Under the pieces are notes generated by a model that was given only the letters and a program-made list of their open reading frames with translations, searched no databases and had not been told where the DNA came from. This document shows, in pieces, positions 27,701 to 38,351 of a stretch of 64,000 bases of DNA. The stretch comes from Plazaster borealis (lineage: Eukaryota; Echinodermata; Asteroidea; Forcipulatida; Labidiasteridae), in the NCBI GenBank assembly GCA_021014325.1, contig CM037463.1:868001-932000 (forward strand), given 5' to 3'. The translations under genes were made by a program, and so were the position numbers. Position 1 is the stretch's first letter. Each line of letters begins with the position of its first letter.

Positions 27701-30700
27701 ACAACAAGGGTGTTTTTTCTTTCATCATTTTCTTGCAACTTCGATGACCAATTGAGCCCAAATTTTTACAGGCTTGTTATTTTATGCACATGTTAGGATA
27801 CACCAAGTGAGAACACTGGTCTTTGACAATTTCCAAACGTGTACGATGCCTTTAAAAGAATCATGCATGTTTGTTATGCGTTGTTTCACAATGCCAACTA
27901 GTGACACAATAAGCATTGAGAACAAATCAAACGGCTCTTTTTCAGAGCAAACACTTCTTTATGAGAGAGTAATTATGATACAATCGTGTAACAAAATGCA
28001 TTTCGGGTTTTTTTACATTTCGTCCTCAGGCAATCACCCCAGATCTTATTGAGGAAAGGGAGCACGACTTGTCGTTGTAAGTACTGAGCATTGCAGGTCA
28101 TTCCCGGTCATTCCCAACTATTCCCAATTATTCATTGTGTCATTGTGGGGGGGGGGGGCAAGCGGGCAAAGACATAATTTAGGGGATTTTGATGTATCAA
28201 GCCGTTCGCTTTTGCATTTTTCATTTTCATTTCGGGGAAGAGTGGGGGCAAGGGCTCTGAGAGGGGGGTCGCTCTCACCCCCTGCCCCCCCCCCCTGCTG
28301 GTTATGCCACTGCTTATGTCACGGTTTGGGGTATTCAAACACATGAAAATAACCTTTTCCAATTTGGATTTTCTTTTCTTTTTTCTTTTAGAGACTTAAT
28401 AAAGTTTATATTAGTCAATAAATATTCCTTAGTAAACAAGAAACAAACTGCAAACAATTTTAACAACATTACATCTTGAGTAAAATAGTATCACAAAGTC
28501 TTTGAAATTAACAGATGTTAACAATAATGTATATAGGAAGTAGCTATTGAGTAAACTTACGGGTACAACCAAAGTGTAATTCTCCTCTGTGGGAGAAGTT
28601 TGGCTCTGGAAAGAGCCGTTGGTTTGGTCTCAGCTCTCAACACTCCTCCCAAAGGATATTTACACATGGCCTTGTAGCAGCAAGTTTACTGGTAAAATTT
28701 ACTCTATATTATCTACACCATGTAAAGCTGGGTGTCGTGGCTGAGCGGTTTAGAGCATCGAATTCAAGTTCTGTCATCGGTGTGTGGGTTCGAATCCTGG
28801 CCATGACATAATAATTATGTGCCCTTGAGCAAGATGCTTTACTATAATTGCTGCTCTTTAGTATAAATGGGTACCTACGAGGGTAGAGGTTGATATTATG
28901 TTTGAAAAAGCCTTCTGAGCGCCACGGCATTGAAGATTGAAGGAATGTTATTGGCCCAATGACCAGAGCACTAATGTAAAGCGCATTGATATGTTATTGT
29001 AAAATGCGCTATATTATAAGAAGTAGTAATTATTATTACTAATTCACTTAAGATCAAAATGTGCATAATATAACATTGATATATCAACTTTGATGTCTCG
29101 GAGTATAGCAAAGGAGAAAACAATGCATAGTATCTAACTGCATCATCATTATTTCTTTATCCATGTCAAGGCTCGCCTTTAAGAAGTGGAGACGTAACCC
29201 TAACCTTATCTTCCTGGGTAGCACGAGGGCTGAACGACTTCCAATCTTCTCCTTCCTGATTGTACACACCCCTAGTGGTAAGGTTCTGCACCACAACTAC
29301 GTAGCCGTGCTTCTTAACGATCTGTATGGAATCCAGGCTAGGGGCGGGTGTGCATGCGCAGGACCATATGCGCAGGATTTACTTGGTATCGACGAGCCGA
29401 TGGCTGCACAGTTTGCAGATTTTCTTGTTGATACAACGAGGTAAAATACAATCTTGTTTTTCTCGAGAATAGTCTCATAAAATAGTACCCCGGTACATTT
29501 GTCTCGGTAAGATGCCTTGCATCCCCGAATAAATTAATAAACCGAACTGTGCCCAAGTACTCACCCAGTTGCCAAGGACTTAAACTTGCTTAGCACAGAC
29601 ACATATTGCTAGGCAGAAAGTAGGTTACAGGTGTTATAAGGGATTTCCCCCCGGTGTGTGTCCCCCATACGGTATTAACATGGGCTGGTAGGAATTTGAG
29701 TCAAAAGAGGGCGCTATCAGACGAAGTTTCTACACAATTTGCCGTTAGGGGACAGAATCTCCGGGGAACAGAATCTCCTGCCACACCGGCGCGGCCAAAA
29801 TGCACTGTCATGAATATTACTTGTTATGCAATATTTTCTACTTCAACTCGACTTAATGACCATTTATACATGTGAATGGGGAAGGTGCAATGTAAGGTTG
29901 GATGTTCTGTTAATTATTGATAAATGTTCGTTTTAATTATTTATTAACGTTTATAAAACACCAAGTAGATCTTTGTAATTTGATTGGAGGACTTTAGGTC
30001 ACGTGGCATTCATTAATCAAACCATTACATGGCCTACGTAATATACCTTGCATTTTGCACTGCACGCTACACTAACACCATGTTGGTAATTTGCACTTGT
30101 GTGTACAATATCTTAGTTCATTTTGGTTGTAAGCAGTTTGCAAACGCTGTTTCCTTTGCGGTTCTATCACTTAAAATTTGCTTACGGTTTTATTGTTGTT
30201 TTAAAACTCAGGGATGAAAAAGGAGCCACCAAAAAATCGAAGGCAAAGAAAGCTCACAAGCCACTGGAGATCATGAAGTAAGATTTCTATTTTTAATAAT
30301 CTCTAACTCAAATAAAAGTTGTAAGTTTGTTAAAGGGTCTGTATATGGTAATGACTCTGAAAGTTAATGGCAATAAAAACTTAATTGGTAAGAAGTACAG
30401 CAGCTTTAGATAGTATAATGCATCTTTTGAAACTTTTCACTTCGAAGTACTGCGGTTATGAGAAAAGGATATCACTTTTTATCCCCCAAATTTGAATCTT
30501 GGAAGCGTTACTGCAGTAACGTTTCTCAGAGTGTGTATTTCAATTGCAGATTATTCTTCCTGTGTGGACATAACCGCTCCAGATATTCGGCAATATCTCA
30601 AAAACACTACCACCTTTTGAAATGAAATTTGCACAGGTTAGTTTTATGGTATATATCTACAACTATATAGGATTGAAACAAACAATGGGTTCCAATTACC

Positions 30701-32908
30701 AAATGTATACAATCCCTTTAATCATCGAGTGAATGATAATGGGTTGATTACAAATAGACGCCATGACTACAAAGTTGGACATGATAGATGCAGTATGTGA
30801 CTGTGGCTTAGTTAGCCATAGCCATAGTGAAAGCCACATCAGTCACAATCTTATTAATGTGTTTTCTTGTTGCTACTAGACCTGGATTCACTCGACTGAA
30901 TCTACCTTTCTTCTTCTCGGATGAGGTGACTAACTTTGTCTTAGAGGCCATCGATGATGTCGCCACCAACGGCTGGAAATTGCTACCACAGGTGAATGAT
31001 TATTAATTATCACTACAGGGGGACTATCGCTTCACTATACCGGTAAATGGTTGTTACCACCGGTAAATGAGTGTTACCACGGGTAAATAGGTGTTTCCAC
31101 CGGTAAATGAGTTTTGCCCCCGGTAAACAGTTTATTCTTTACCAGTTTCTTAACTTGCTTCTCATTTATTTTAGTAAGGCATATTGTAAAGCTAAACAAA
31201 TTGAGGGGGGGAATAACAGGTAACCAATTATAAAATTTCTGGTAACTTATCTCTGCAGAAAACAAACTGAACTTAAAACTTACATGCACTCATTTATTCT
31301 GTGAATTCGGTGCTATGACCAAGTGTTTTCTGCATCGTCGGGCGCATTCCCCCATTTCTTTTGATGGAGCTTAATTCTCTCAGTAAAAATGACGCCGGGT
31401 GTCCAAGCATCTTCTAAAAAACACTTTTTGAATCTGTTGATTCGTCTTGTTCACCAAATATTCGAATTGGTTTGATTGATTTTTCAGTATGAGTTTGACA
31501 TGTTAACCGGAAGTTGGGACTACCGGGGTCAACATACAAGTGACCTTCAAGGCCTTGAAAATGGAACAGCGCCCGCTGGAGACAGTTTGCTTACCACAGA
31601 GTTCGTCAAGGGAAAGTTCAAAGCTCCTCCAAGTCCATTTGTGTCCAGGAAGACATACGTTCAAACAACGAAATTACAGGTATAATCAATTAAGTAACTA
31701 AACTTTATTATTCATGAACGACACTTAATAAGTTTGCGGAAGATGCTATTTGTCAAAATGTTTGAGCTGAAAAATAGAAGATGATTTATTGAAAGGCATC
31801 CACTCTAAGCGATGCAGACTTCATAATTAGAAACAATTGTATTTGTTGTTCTGTTATATTTACAGTTATAAACTGCTAGTAACAAGCAAAGGCCGACTCT
31901 TAACGTGTTAAATCACTTCAACAAACGATTGATGCTTGTAAATAAAACTGTTTCACTTTCTCGGGTTCAACCTATTTTTATTTTTTCCCGTTCTTTTCTC
32001 AGGAGACTTTACAGATTGCTAGCGTGTTTTACAGTGAAGCAGAGGCCAAATGTAACGAGGTAAATATTATTATAAAACCACCGTATTAAATTTAAAGAGG
32101 AAGGGAAATTACCAATTCAATTTTGTGATGTACTCATTTTCCAATTGAGTCCTCATGTGAGTGTGGACAAAATTTCAAGTCTCTAACCTCACGTTAAAAT
32201 GGTATAAATTGCCAATGTATTCGATACCTTTCCAGTGCAAAGTTTGTCGACATCCAAATATTATCGAAAGTCAGTTATGAACCAAAACATCCCGTACAAA
32301 AATGTAGAGACCCAGTTTTCTTGGAATGATATCATCAGATGTGTTGGATGTTGACCACTTTGCTCTGGAAGGGTATCGAATACAAAGGCAATACACACCA
32401 TTTTAATGTGAGGTGTGAGATTAGAGACTTGTAATTTTTCCCAACTCACATGAGGACTCTATCTATTGGAAAAATAAGTACACCACAAAATGGAATTGGT
32501 CAGTTCCCTTCCTCTTTAAGTAACTTAGTAAATTGAAATTATAAGTCGATCAATGTTAGTGAAACGTCAACAGGTGGATCCGACTCTTTGATTGATTGGT
32601 ACCTTTATGTAAATCATTGGCAGGTAAAGTCAGCGGCGGATGAGGATCTAGCTTCTGCTGTTGGTGATGCCAGTATGATTTGGTTTCTTCAACCCCACGA
32701 GGCCCTTGCTCATTTATGTAACCCTACACTGGATCAGACAGACAGCGGCCCCAGCACAGGAAACACTCTAAGACTCAAGGTGAAAAATGTGCCGTTCAAA
32801 CCGAGACACTCAACGGCACGGAGACGCTGGTCATCCCGGAAGAAGCCTAGCAAGAACACAGCAAAGGAGACTGGCAAACAAACCATTAAAAGGTGTACAA
32901 TACTATAA
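6702..32908 (+). CDS. Cysteine-desulfurase-like class V aminotransferase with C-terminal CaaX box (18 exons)
   Basis: Coding exons: 6702-7065, 15424-15454, 19119-19235, 20172-20301, 22615-22680, 22998-23063, 24089-24230, 24430-24481, 25350-25426, 26625-26698, 27079-27189, 28030-28076, 29171-29440, 30212-30277, 30880-30991, 31488-31679, 32003-32059, 32624-32908. All introns are GT-AG and all phases join, giving 752 residues. Fold type I PLP landmarks in order: VVYCDYTASGR (122-132); THTTTGLMSRQTTQFRKEAR; TGSGTTGAVHKL (from 189, cofactor phosphate loop); PYEHHSNILPW (His pair 223-224); FWDYATAG (Asp301); SPHKFVGG with the expected Schiff-base Lys340; and GGCACAGPY (Cys486/Cys488), where desulfurases carry the persulfide cysteine. 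About 120 leader residues and 250 C-terminal residues exceed a usual 400-residue desulfurase. The tail is strongly basic and ends CTIL. I infer a membrane-tethered PLP lyase or desulfurase; substrate unknown. ATG 6702 is the first Met of the open exon. An ATTAAA at 33016-33021 may serve polyadenylation. Confidence 0.9.
7231..7689. mobile_element. TIR element (MITE-like) in intron 1
   Basis: This 459-bp element is bounded by an inverted repeat of about 30 bp beginning TCCCGGCCAATTTCAACAAA on each strand. The inside is rich in repeated CATTCAATTTC motifs. There is no coding capacity. Both ends are nearly identical, which suggests moderate age. Confidence 0.75.
8898..9336 (+). mobile_element. 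MITE family C copy with internal tandem duplication
   Basis: It opens with TTTAAAGGGTGTGCACAACA, as in the copy at 12104. The right half (AACTCAATGTTTGAAAACAG through GAATACTGGTC) is present twice in tandem, starting near 9039 and 9198. It lies in intron 1 of the PLP-enzyme gene. Confidence 0.65.
9332..9515. mobile_element. Short TIR element
   Basis: The left end CTATAGACCTTAACCATGCT and the right end (complement CAATAGACCTTTATCACGGT) form an imperfect inverted repeat of about 30 bp around 184 bp. It directly abuts the family C copy. It is non-coding. Confidence 0.6.
11549..11885 (+). mobile_element. MITE family B, 5'-truncated copy
   Basis: It matches the family B copies from TTGGTAAAGAGCACCGGTG onward through GAGCTGTTGATACTATAAAA and ends with TATACTCTGCCTTTAAAGG. 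It lacks the left terminus seen at 12631 and 27480. Confidence 0.6.
12104..12545 (+). mobile_element. MITE family C with 120-bp tandem duplication
   Basis: It starts TTTAAAGGGTGTGCACAACA. Within it, 12165-12284 is repeated almost exactly at 12285-12404 (both start AACTTCCATGGTATAGAAAT). The duplication creates open - strand frames that are not genes. Confidence 0.7.
12631..13007 (+). mobile_element. MITE family B, copy 1
   Basis: The 377-bp element has inverted ends of TTAAAGGxATCGTACACGTT type and a central hairpin. Other copies are at 27480-27856, 23623-24009 (-) and 39253-39623 (-). It is non-coding and sits in intron 1. Confidence 0.75.
14494..14651. repeat. Dispersed repeat, G/C-tract flanked
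   Basis: A G-run, GGCAAGCAGGGGCCAAAGAC and a GGGGGCAAGGG-type block, followed by GGTTACACCACTG, recur in the same order at about 28140-28316 in intron 12. It is probably a degraded non-autonomous element of unknown class. Confidence 0.5.
15620..16011 (-). mobile_element. MITE family A, copy 2
   Basis: Reverse-complement copy of 381-770 with the same termini and central TCTGAGAAACGTTACTG palindrome. It sits about 400 bp from copy 3 in the opposite orientation, inside intron 2 of the PLP-enzyme gene. Confidence 0.75.
16409..16786 (+). mobile_element. MITE family A, copy 3
   Basis: Same element as 381-770, slightly shorter at the right terminus. It contains the TCTGAGAAGCGTAATTAC palindromic core. 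Confidence 0.7.
20757..21688 (+). repeat. 22-bp minisatellite, about 42 copies
   Basis: The unit is GGTTTTACAATTCTACCTCG plus AT, with common alternatives CTGTTCTACC and CCATGG or CGGTGG. Because 22 is not a multiple of 3, the array has a 66-bp coding super-period, so all three forward frames stay open for 90-180 residues. Those frames are artefacts. It lies in intron 4 of the PLP-enzyme gene. Confidence 0.9.
22209..22462. mobile_element. Foldback element with arms of about 120 bp
   Basis: Left arm blocks TTTTCAGATACAGTTTTCTC and GAATATGACTTCA recur inverted near 22385-22425. Homology between the arms extends outwards (GGTTGACAACCGAACTCAGC versus the complement of 22430-22460). The central loop is only about 30 bp, so the whole element can form one long hairpin. 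It is non-coding and lies in intron 4. Confidence 0.75.
23623..24009 (-). mobile_element. MITE family B, - orientation, with 20-bp core hairpin
   Basis: The ends match the family B termini. The centre carries GATTTCGAGACCTCAAGTTC followed by its complement, a strong hairpin replacing the shorter stem of the other copies. It ends only about 80 bp before the exon at 24089. Confidence 0.7.
25004..25240 (+). repeat. 16-bp AT-rich minisatellite
   Basis: About 14 copies of AAATTATTAAACTTCC with small variations lie in intron 8 of the PLP-enzyme gene. They are non-coding. Confidence 0.85.
27480..27856 (+). mobile_element. MITE family B, copy 2
   Basis: Closely matches 12631-13007. The central stem is AAACTTCTTGCAAGAAGTTT. 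It is located in intron 11, about 170 bp upstream of exon 12. Confidence 0.75.
28140..28316. repeat. Dispersed repeat, second copy of the 14494 element
   Basis: The same order of G-run, GGGCAAAGACATAAT, GGGGGCAAGGGCTCTGAGAG and GGTTATGCCACTG occurs as at 14494-14651. It lies in intron 12. Confidence 0.5.
28549..28691. mobile_element. Small foldback element
   Basis: The left arm AGTAAACTTACGGGTACAAC is inverted at the right end as the complement of GCAGCAAGTTTACT. The inner parts TTTGGCTCT and CTCAACACTCCTCC continue the pairing. A half copy (GCAAACTTGCGGGCACAACC and on) occurs at 45381-45445. Confidence 0.6.
28728..29036 (+). mobile_element. tRNA-derived SINE
   Basis: The head carries an A box (TGGCTGAGCGG, 28738-28748) and a B box (GGTTCGAATCC, 28787-28797) with tRNA-like spacing. 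It is followed by GCCCTTGAGCAAGATGCTTT, an element body, and a tail ending CGCTATATTATAAGAAG. The promoter boxes fit RNA polymerase III transcription. It sits in intron 12, just before exon 13, and is not a functional tRNA. Confidence 0.75.
29651..29789. mobile_element. TIR element, degraded copy of the 63092 family
   Basis: It shares AAAAGAGGGCGCTATCA, GGGGACAGAATCTCCGGGG and AACAGAATCTCCTGCCACAC with 63092-63256. Its left inverted end is poorly preserved. It lies in intron 13. Confidence 0.6.
30331..30721 (+). mobile_element. MITE family A, copy 4
   Basis: Full-length copy of 381-770 with both termini and the GAAGCGTTACTGCAGTAACG central palindrome. It lies in intron 14 of the PLP-enzyme gene. 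Confidence 0.75.
31041..31130 (+). repeat. 20-bp tandem repeat, 4.5 copies
   Basis: Unit CGGTAAATGAGTGTTACCAC with point differences, in intron 15 of the PLP-enzyme gene. Confidence 0.8.
32091..32519. mobile_element. Long palindromic TIR element
   Basis: It begins TTTAAAGAGGAAGGGAA and ends with its complement. The arms of about 130 bp (CAAAATTT, AATTGAGTCCTCATGTGAGT and others) pair across the element. A right-half copy lies at about 37430-37675. It is in intron 17, between the last two exons of the PLP-enzyme gene. Confidence 0.75.
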
Positions 32909-34860
32909 GGTCTCATTTCACATTGTACAGGGTGGTGCACGAAGAACGAAACCCAAGTTTGACAACAATTTTCCCCCACTTGTTCAACATGTTCTGTTTA
33001 ATTCAATTTAATTGTATTAAAATGTTGATCTTAAAACGCAAGTGACAAATTACACATGCATATTTTATCTCTGAGATATGGTAGTTTAAAATGTTCATGT
33101 AGCAAACCTGTTTGTCAGTTATCATCAAAGCATAAGTTAAAGTATATTATGACAAGTTTTTACCTTTCCATGTCCATTGGGAATGATTCCTAGAATTAAA
33201 TATTTTTTAGCTACGAGACACACGATTTACATAGACTTAACGTTGACAACATTTGTGTTGGATTATACTTGTATTCAAATTAGCATAATACCGTAACACT
33301 ATTCTTGCGTTTTTGCTATATATTTTGTCACAATGTATAGTTGAAGAGCTGTATATTGTTTTACTTCACTACATTATAAAACTCAACAATTCAAATAAGT
33401 TTATGAGGTGATCAGACGTACCCCGTCGTATGGGGGTAGGAAGGAGGAACGGCCCGCTAATGAAAAAGGACGAGCATTCGCCAAAAATACAAAATCCACG
33501 ATAACGTCTAAAGATATTCTAAGAATATAGTAGCAGTGCACAATAATATCACAGCACACTCACACTTTTTACTACAACTACAATGTGAAGTTCAAGGTTC
33601 AAAACGTGGCTGGCTACTTCCATATGCTACCACACATACAAATTTACAATACCCGATTCAACTAGGCCTAAAGTTTACAATATTTCTCTGTTAAAAAGAA
33701 GATTTAAACACAAAACAATACTCACAGAGAGCTCTTGGATATTATCCCTCCCAAGTAAAAATAGTATTCGGAGCATGGCCAGAGCCATGCTCCTCGCAAA
33801 ATAGAAAGAAATACCCACAGAAAGTAGAGTGCTCCCTCTTGCTCAAAGCTAAAATGGAAAAGAGGAAGGTCCAAAGGTCGCGGACACAAACTTTAAGTTT
33901 TTTAAGAAAATATGTAAAGTGAAACGTTTAGCAACACTGAGGGCGCACTTTGACACATTAAGCAATTTAACAATTTCTATCAAAAGTGGGTTTTCTTGTT
34001 TTTGCACCATTCTGCTTGTGGTGAGAATGGCTTTACCTCTCTAATTCAAACTATTTTTGAACCCGACATTACCTTAGAAAAATTCAGTAATCATCTAAAG
34101 GAAAAAAGAAAATGATCGACAGAAGTTGAAACAAGAATTGACAAAGCTTTCCATCAAAGGTCAATCGCAGTTTGAATTTAGTTTTTTTGCGACCATTTCC
34201 ATATGATTTGTTGTTTTAAGGTGAATGTCTATGTTGGTAAGGGTGTAACGAATATAAATAAATAAATATTTTTTTACACAGGTGTTTGTCTGTCCTACAA
34301 CTTCTACGTGGTCTTTCCAAAGGCATAAATTGGGTGTTTTTGTTTAGGTGTTTTTTTAATTGTAGCAATCTTGGCAAGGTTGATTGACTTCCAAACTTGC
34401 GCCTCTTATTTTTGTACAACCAAACATTGGACTTGGAACTGATTTCGAATAAAACAATATAAATATTGTTATAATTGTATAGTTTAGGAAGTCAAGCAGA
34501 TGGTTCGTTATCAGAAGAGTACTAATAATTTATAATCTTAGCGTTTGTTGTAAATAATATATTTTTTTTATGGGATGGTTTAATCTTGTTTACAGTCCTT
34601 ACATCAGTCTTTGGCTTATAACAATAATAATAATAACAATACTAATAATATGAATGGTCGTAACTCAGTTGTGTTGATACGCCTTTGTATGGGTTCAAAG
34701 ACATTTCTGATAATTTGATCATAAATCTTAAAAATAATAATTGTCAGTAATTTTATTTAATATTATAGATAAAATGCAGCTTTTGTTCGCAAAACGTTGT
34801 ATTAACCCTATATCTACCCCAAACCCATCAAAATCCAACTGCATGCTTTTTTTTATTCTG

Positions 34861-35046
34861 TTGGACTGAGGACTGCACCAGTAAACTGATTATGCTTTAC
34901 ATGGGATCAGGTATACCACCATAATCAGAGTCCAACAGTTTGGTGTTGAGTGGGGTTGGACTGAGGACTGCACTAGTAAACTGATTATGCTTTACATGGG
35001 ATCAGGCAAACCACCATAATCAGAGTCCAACAGTTTGGGTGTTGAG
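34861..35046 (+). repeat. 95-bp direct tandem duplication
   Basis: The block starting TTGGACTGAGGACTGCAC at 34861 is repeated at 34956 with only a few differences. Each copy includes CTGATTATG and CCACCATAATCAG, which can pair within the unit. Confidence 0.85.
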
Positions 35047-37124
35047 TTAATATGTGGTGTTGGATTTGTTTGAGCGGGGAAAGATCCTATAAATCACTAA
35101 TTAAAGAAGTTGGGGTTAATCTGTTCATATATCTTTACTAAAACTGTTTAAAAGGAATTACTAGTTTATATTTAATCTGTCATTGATAAAATCACGGCAA
35201 CACTTTTCTTCAATTATTTTTTTTTAGTGGCGAATTGAATAAAAAGTTATATGAAGGAAAATGACCGGGAAACCTCATGATATTGTTCAATAGAAGTTGT
35301 TGATTCCATCCGAGTGTGGAACACGTCTAGACCCCCTGCATTGGCCGCCATTGCTGAAGTCAAACACTGGAAACGTGCACGCGTGTAACGCGCCGCACAC
35401 AAGTCTCTGCCAATGATAGGTCTTCATTGACTTCAGTGAGGGCGCTGTTCATTAATTTGTGAAGGAAAAAGTTTGCTGTTGCAATTTTCTTACCAACCAA
35501 AATGACCTGTAGTATAACTGCACAAAAATATATATTGCCCGACGTTTCGACCTAAGTGCAGTCTTTTTCATAGCCTAAAATGAATTAATTAATAACTGAT
35601 CAGTTAACTCATTCATTTTATTAGTCAATTATTTGTTTTTATGCTGCAAACTTGTATTCGCACCAATTTGCATCAACAACTAATAATTGAAAGCAAGGTA
35701 ACTAAAACTCTTCCTCCATGCTAAAACGCAGTGAACCATTTAAGGGTGGGGGCCGGGTGCATTGCTCGCTTGTTGTGGAACAGTGCCAATCAAAGATTAC
35801 CGGTATAGAGCGCCGAAGGCACAAACAAAAATGTTCACTGGACGCCATATCTGCAAGCAAGTCTTTTGATGAAGTAAAAGATCAGTGAAGACATTGACCA
35901 TTGCTATCAATGATATAACAGAACATTTGCTTGCTGAAATGGCGCCCATATGTATTTCACGTTCCAACAATATAAAGAGTTCCAGTTCCACATCTTTCGG
36001 CTTCGGCGCGGCAAGAGGGGTCATTTTTCCTGTTCATTCTATCTCTGAAGTTAAACACTATTTTAGTTCATTTTCACTGCATATTGAAGTTCATGACTCA
36101 ATCTTAGAGAACCAGCTGGTACTACGACCATCCTCCTTAGAACCATGTGTGAGTTTTTAGGTGAAAAATAGCAACACGTCTCGCTGGGGAAACATTGCTT
36201 TATTGTTCACCTCGAAAACTACGGAGCCCGTAAAGGGACGTGGTTTTTGAACTATTTTGTTCCCTCAAAATATTATTTCGAAATAATATTAGGATATAAC
36301 TACATATTATTTCGTGGGGAAAAAATAATAATAAAACAATGTTTAGCAGGTTGATGGTGATTCTATACGAATGTGTTTGGGCTTACACACGCCGACTTAT
36401 GGCATGCAGAGTTAAAGGTACATAATGGCAGGCAACCTGTTAGTTCTAAGGGCCGATATCTGGCGTATGGGCTAAAATTCCTGCATTCGGCAACCACTTT
36501 ATCTCCCTTAATTTAGGTCAAATTTTATCCTTACCTGTCCAGAAGGGTTGACAGAATGTATACAGAGAGACACAGGCACTTTGAACTATTACAAAGTGTC
36601 AAAATCATGAAGAAGAAGAAAACATTTTTGGGTCTATGGTGGTCTTGACAACGCTGCTCGATACACACCAGTATACCTTTGGGCATAAGTGCGCGAGAGT
36701 TCCGTCCGCGCGATGAAATGTGGGCTTGAATTTTTCTTCTTCAAAGATAAACAATTTGCATTTCAGCTATACCACTTCCTCAAGAGGAATATTTTTTTAA
36801 AAAAGGGAAATAAAGTCAAACAGCCATTACAACCATCAAATAAATACCTTAACAAGTGGTGGCTGGATGCGGAAATGTTTCCGTTCGTGTTAACCGCTAT
36901 CCTGTGCCCAATTTCAGCTCCCTCGGGAGTATCTTATTCGTAAGTGTGACGTAATTCCACTGTAAGCCACGCCCACTTCACACAAACTGGCTCCACTCAT
37001 TACCAGAAGCCCATAGGAGTTGCATTGAGCTAGTTTTTGAACTTGGCTTTTGCATACGTTCTTCAAAGATTAGAGGTCTTTTGAAAAGGGTGCTTGCTAC
37101 GTGAACCAGAAACAGCGGGGTTAA

Positions 37125-37330
37125 CCCCTACTCTTCCATGATAAGTGTTCTGGGTTCTTTTACATGCACTACCAATGCTAGTACCTAGGACCTACTGCTT
37201 AATGTCCCATCCGAAGGACAAAGCTATTATGGTAAAGTATCTTGTTCAAGGACACAAGTGGCACGAACGGAACTCGAACCCACACTCTGCTGATCAGAAA
37301 CACCAGAGCTGGACTCCGGTATGGGTGAAT
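37125..37330 (-). mobile_element. tRNA-derived SINE fragment
   Basis: On the - strand a B-box-like GGGTTCGAGTTCC (37269-37281) is followed by TCCTTGAACAAGATACTTTA. Next come a TTCGGATGGGACATTAAGC block and GCATGTAAAAGAACCCAG. This order is typical of invertebrate tRNA-SINE bodies. The A box is degraded. Confidence 0.6.
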
Positions 37331-37429
37331 TTCTTTAAATTACACACAATCATATGCCATGCTTTGGAGCCTGATAGCGAAAACTTTGTGAGTGCAGCAA
37401 ATGTCTTCAAAATCTGTTTTTGATATGGC

Positions 37430-37675
37430 AGCCACATCCAAAATGGCTGACTTTAAATGTACAGACCCATTTTTCTCAGAATGATGTCATCGGATGTTTC
37501 GGATATTGACAAATTTTTTCCTAAAAGGGTGTCGTATTGCAGTGGTTATTTACACCATTTTAATTAACGTGAGGTTAGAGATTTGTAATTTTTCCCCACT
37601 CACACGAGGACTCTATCTATTGGAAAATGAGTACATCACAAAATTGAATTTGACTTTTCCCTTCCTCTTTACTGT
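37430..37675. mobile_element. Half copy of the 32091 palindromic element
   Basis: It shares ATGATGTCATCGGATGT, TTAGAGATTTGTAATTTTTC, GAGGACTCTATCTATTGGAA and CCCTTCCTCTTTA with the right arm of 32091-32519. The left arm is missing or unrecognisable. Confidence 0.6.
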
Positions 37676-38351
37676 AAAATGGGTGTGTTGATGCAAGTAA
37701 TTTGCACAACCGCTAGCCCTTTGTTTGAGGCGGCCATTTTAAAACGACTGCGTAACAATTAAATCGCACGGCCTCTGGAGTTTTATAATGTATAAAAATG
37801 ATGTAAGAATGTGTACAAGAAAACTATACGTGGCTTCCTTCATCTATTTATAAACTAAAATTACCGAATTGAAGAGGAGATGTAACAAAACAAAGTAATT
37901 GTTAATGTTCATTTTATTTATAAACTTTATCAGTACCCATATATCTTCCTCCAACCTAAAACAATTACCGTGTTTAACAATACACGTGTTACTACCCCTG
38001 ACGTTATAATAAATACAACTGATAAATAACGCTATACATGTATTAACCCTGGGGAGCCCAAGGTTTCTTTAAATAATAATAAGGGGCGAGTGTTGTAATA
38101 GACGAAATTAAGCAAAGGGGTAAGGGCTAAGGCTGCAAAAGTGAAGGGGTATGGCGACAGAGGGCGCTATTGGATGTCACAGTGGGTGTTAGACTTATTT
38201 TTCCCCATTTTTATATTTTGTTTAAAAGATTTTTCAAATAGTGACATATAACATAACATAAAATAACAATTAAAATTTGTAAGGCGCTATTCCATCAAGA
38301 CATGTGTGACATGACTGTGTGACATGGGGGTTACTCTTCACTCAGGTTATT

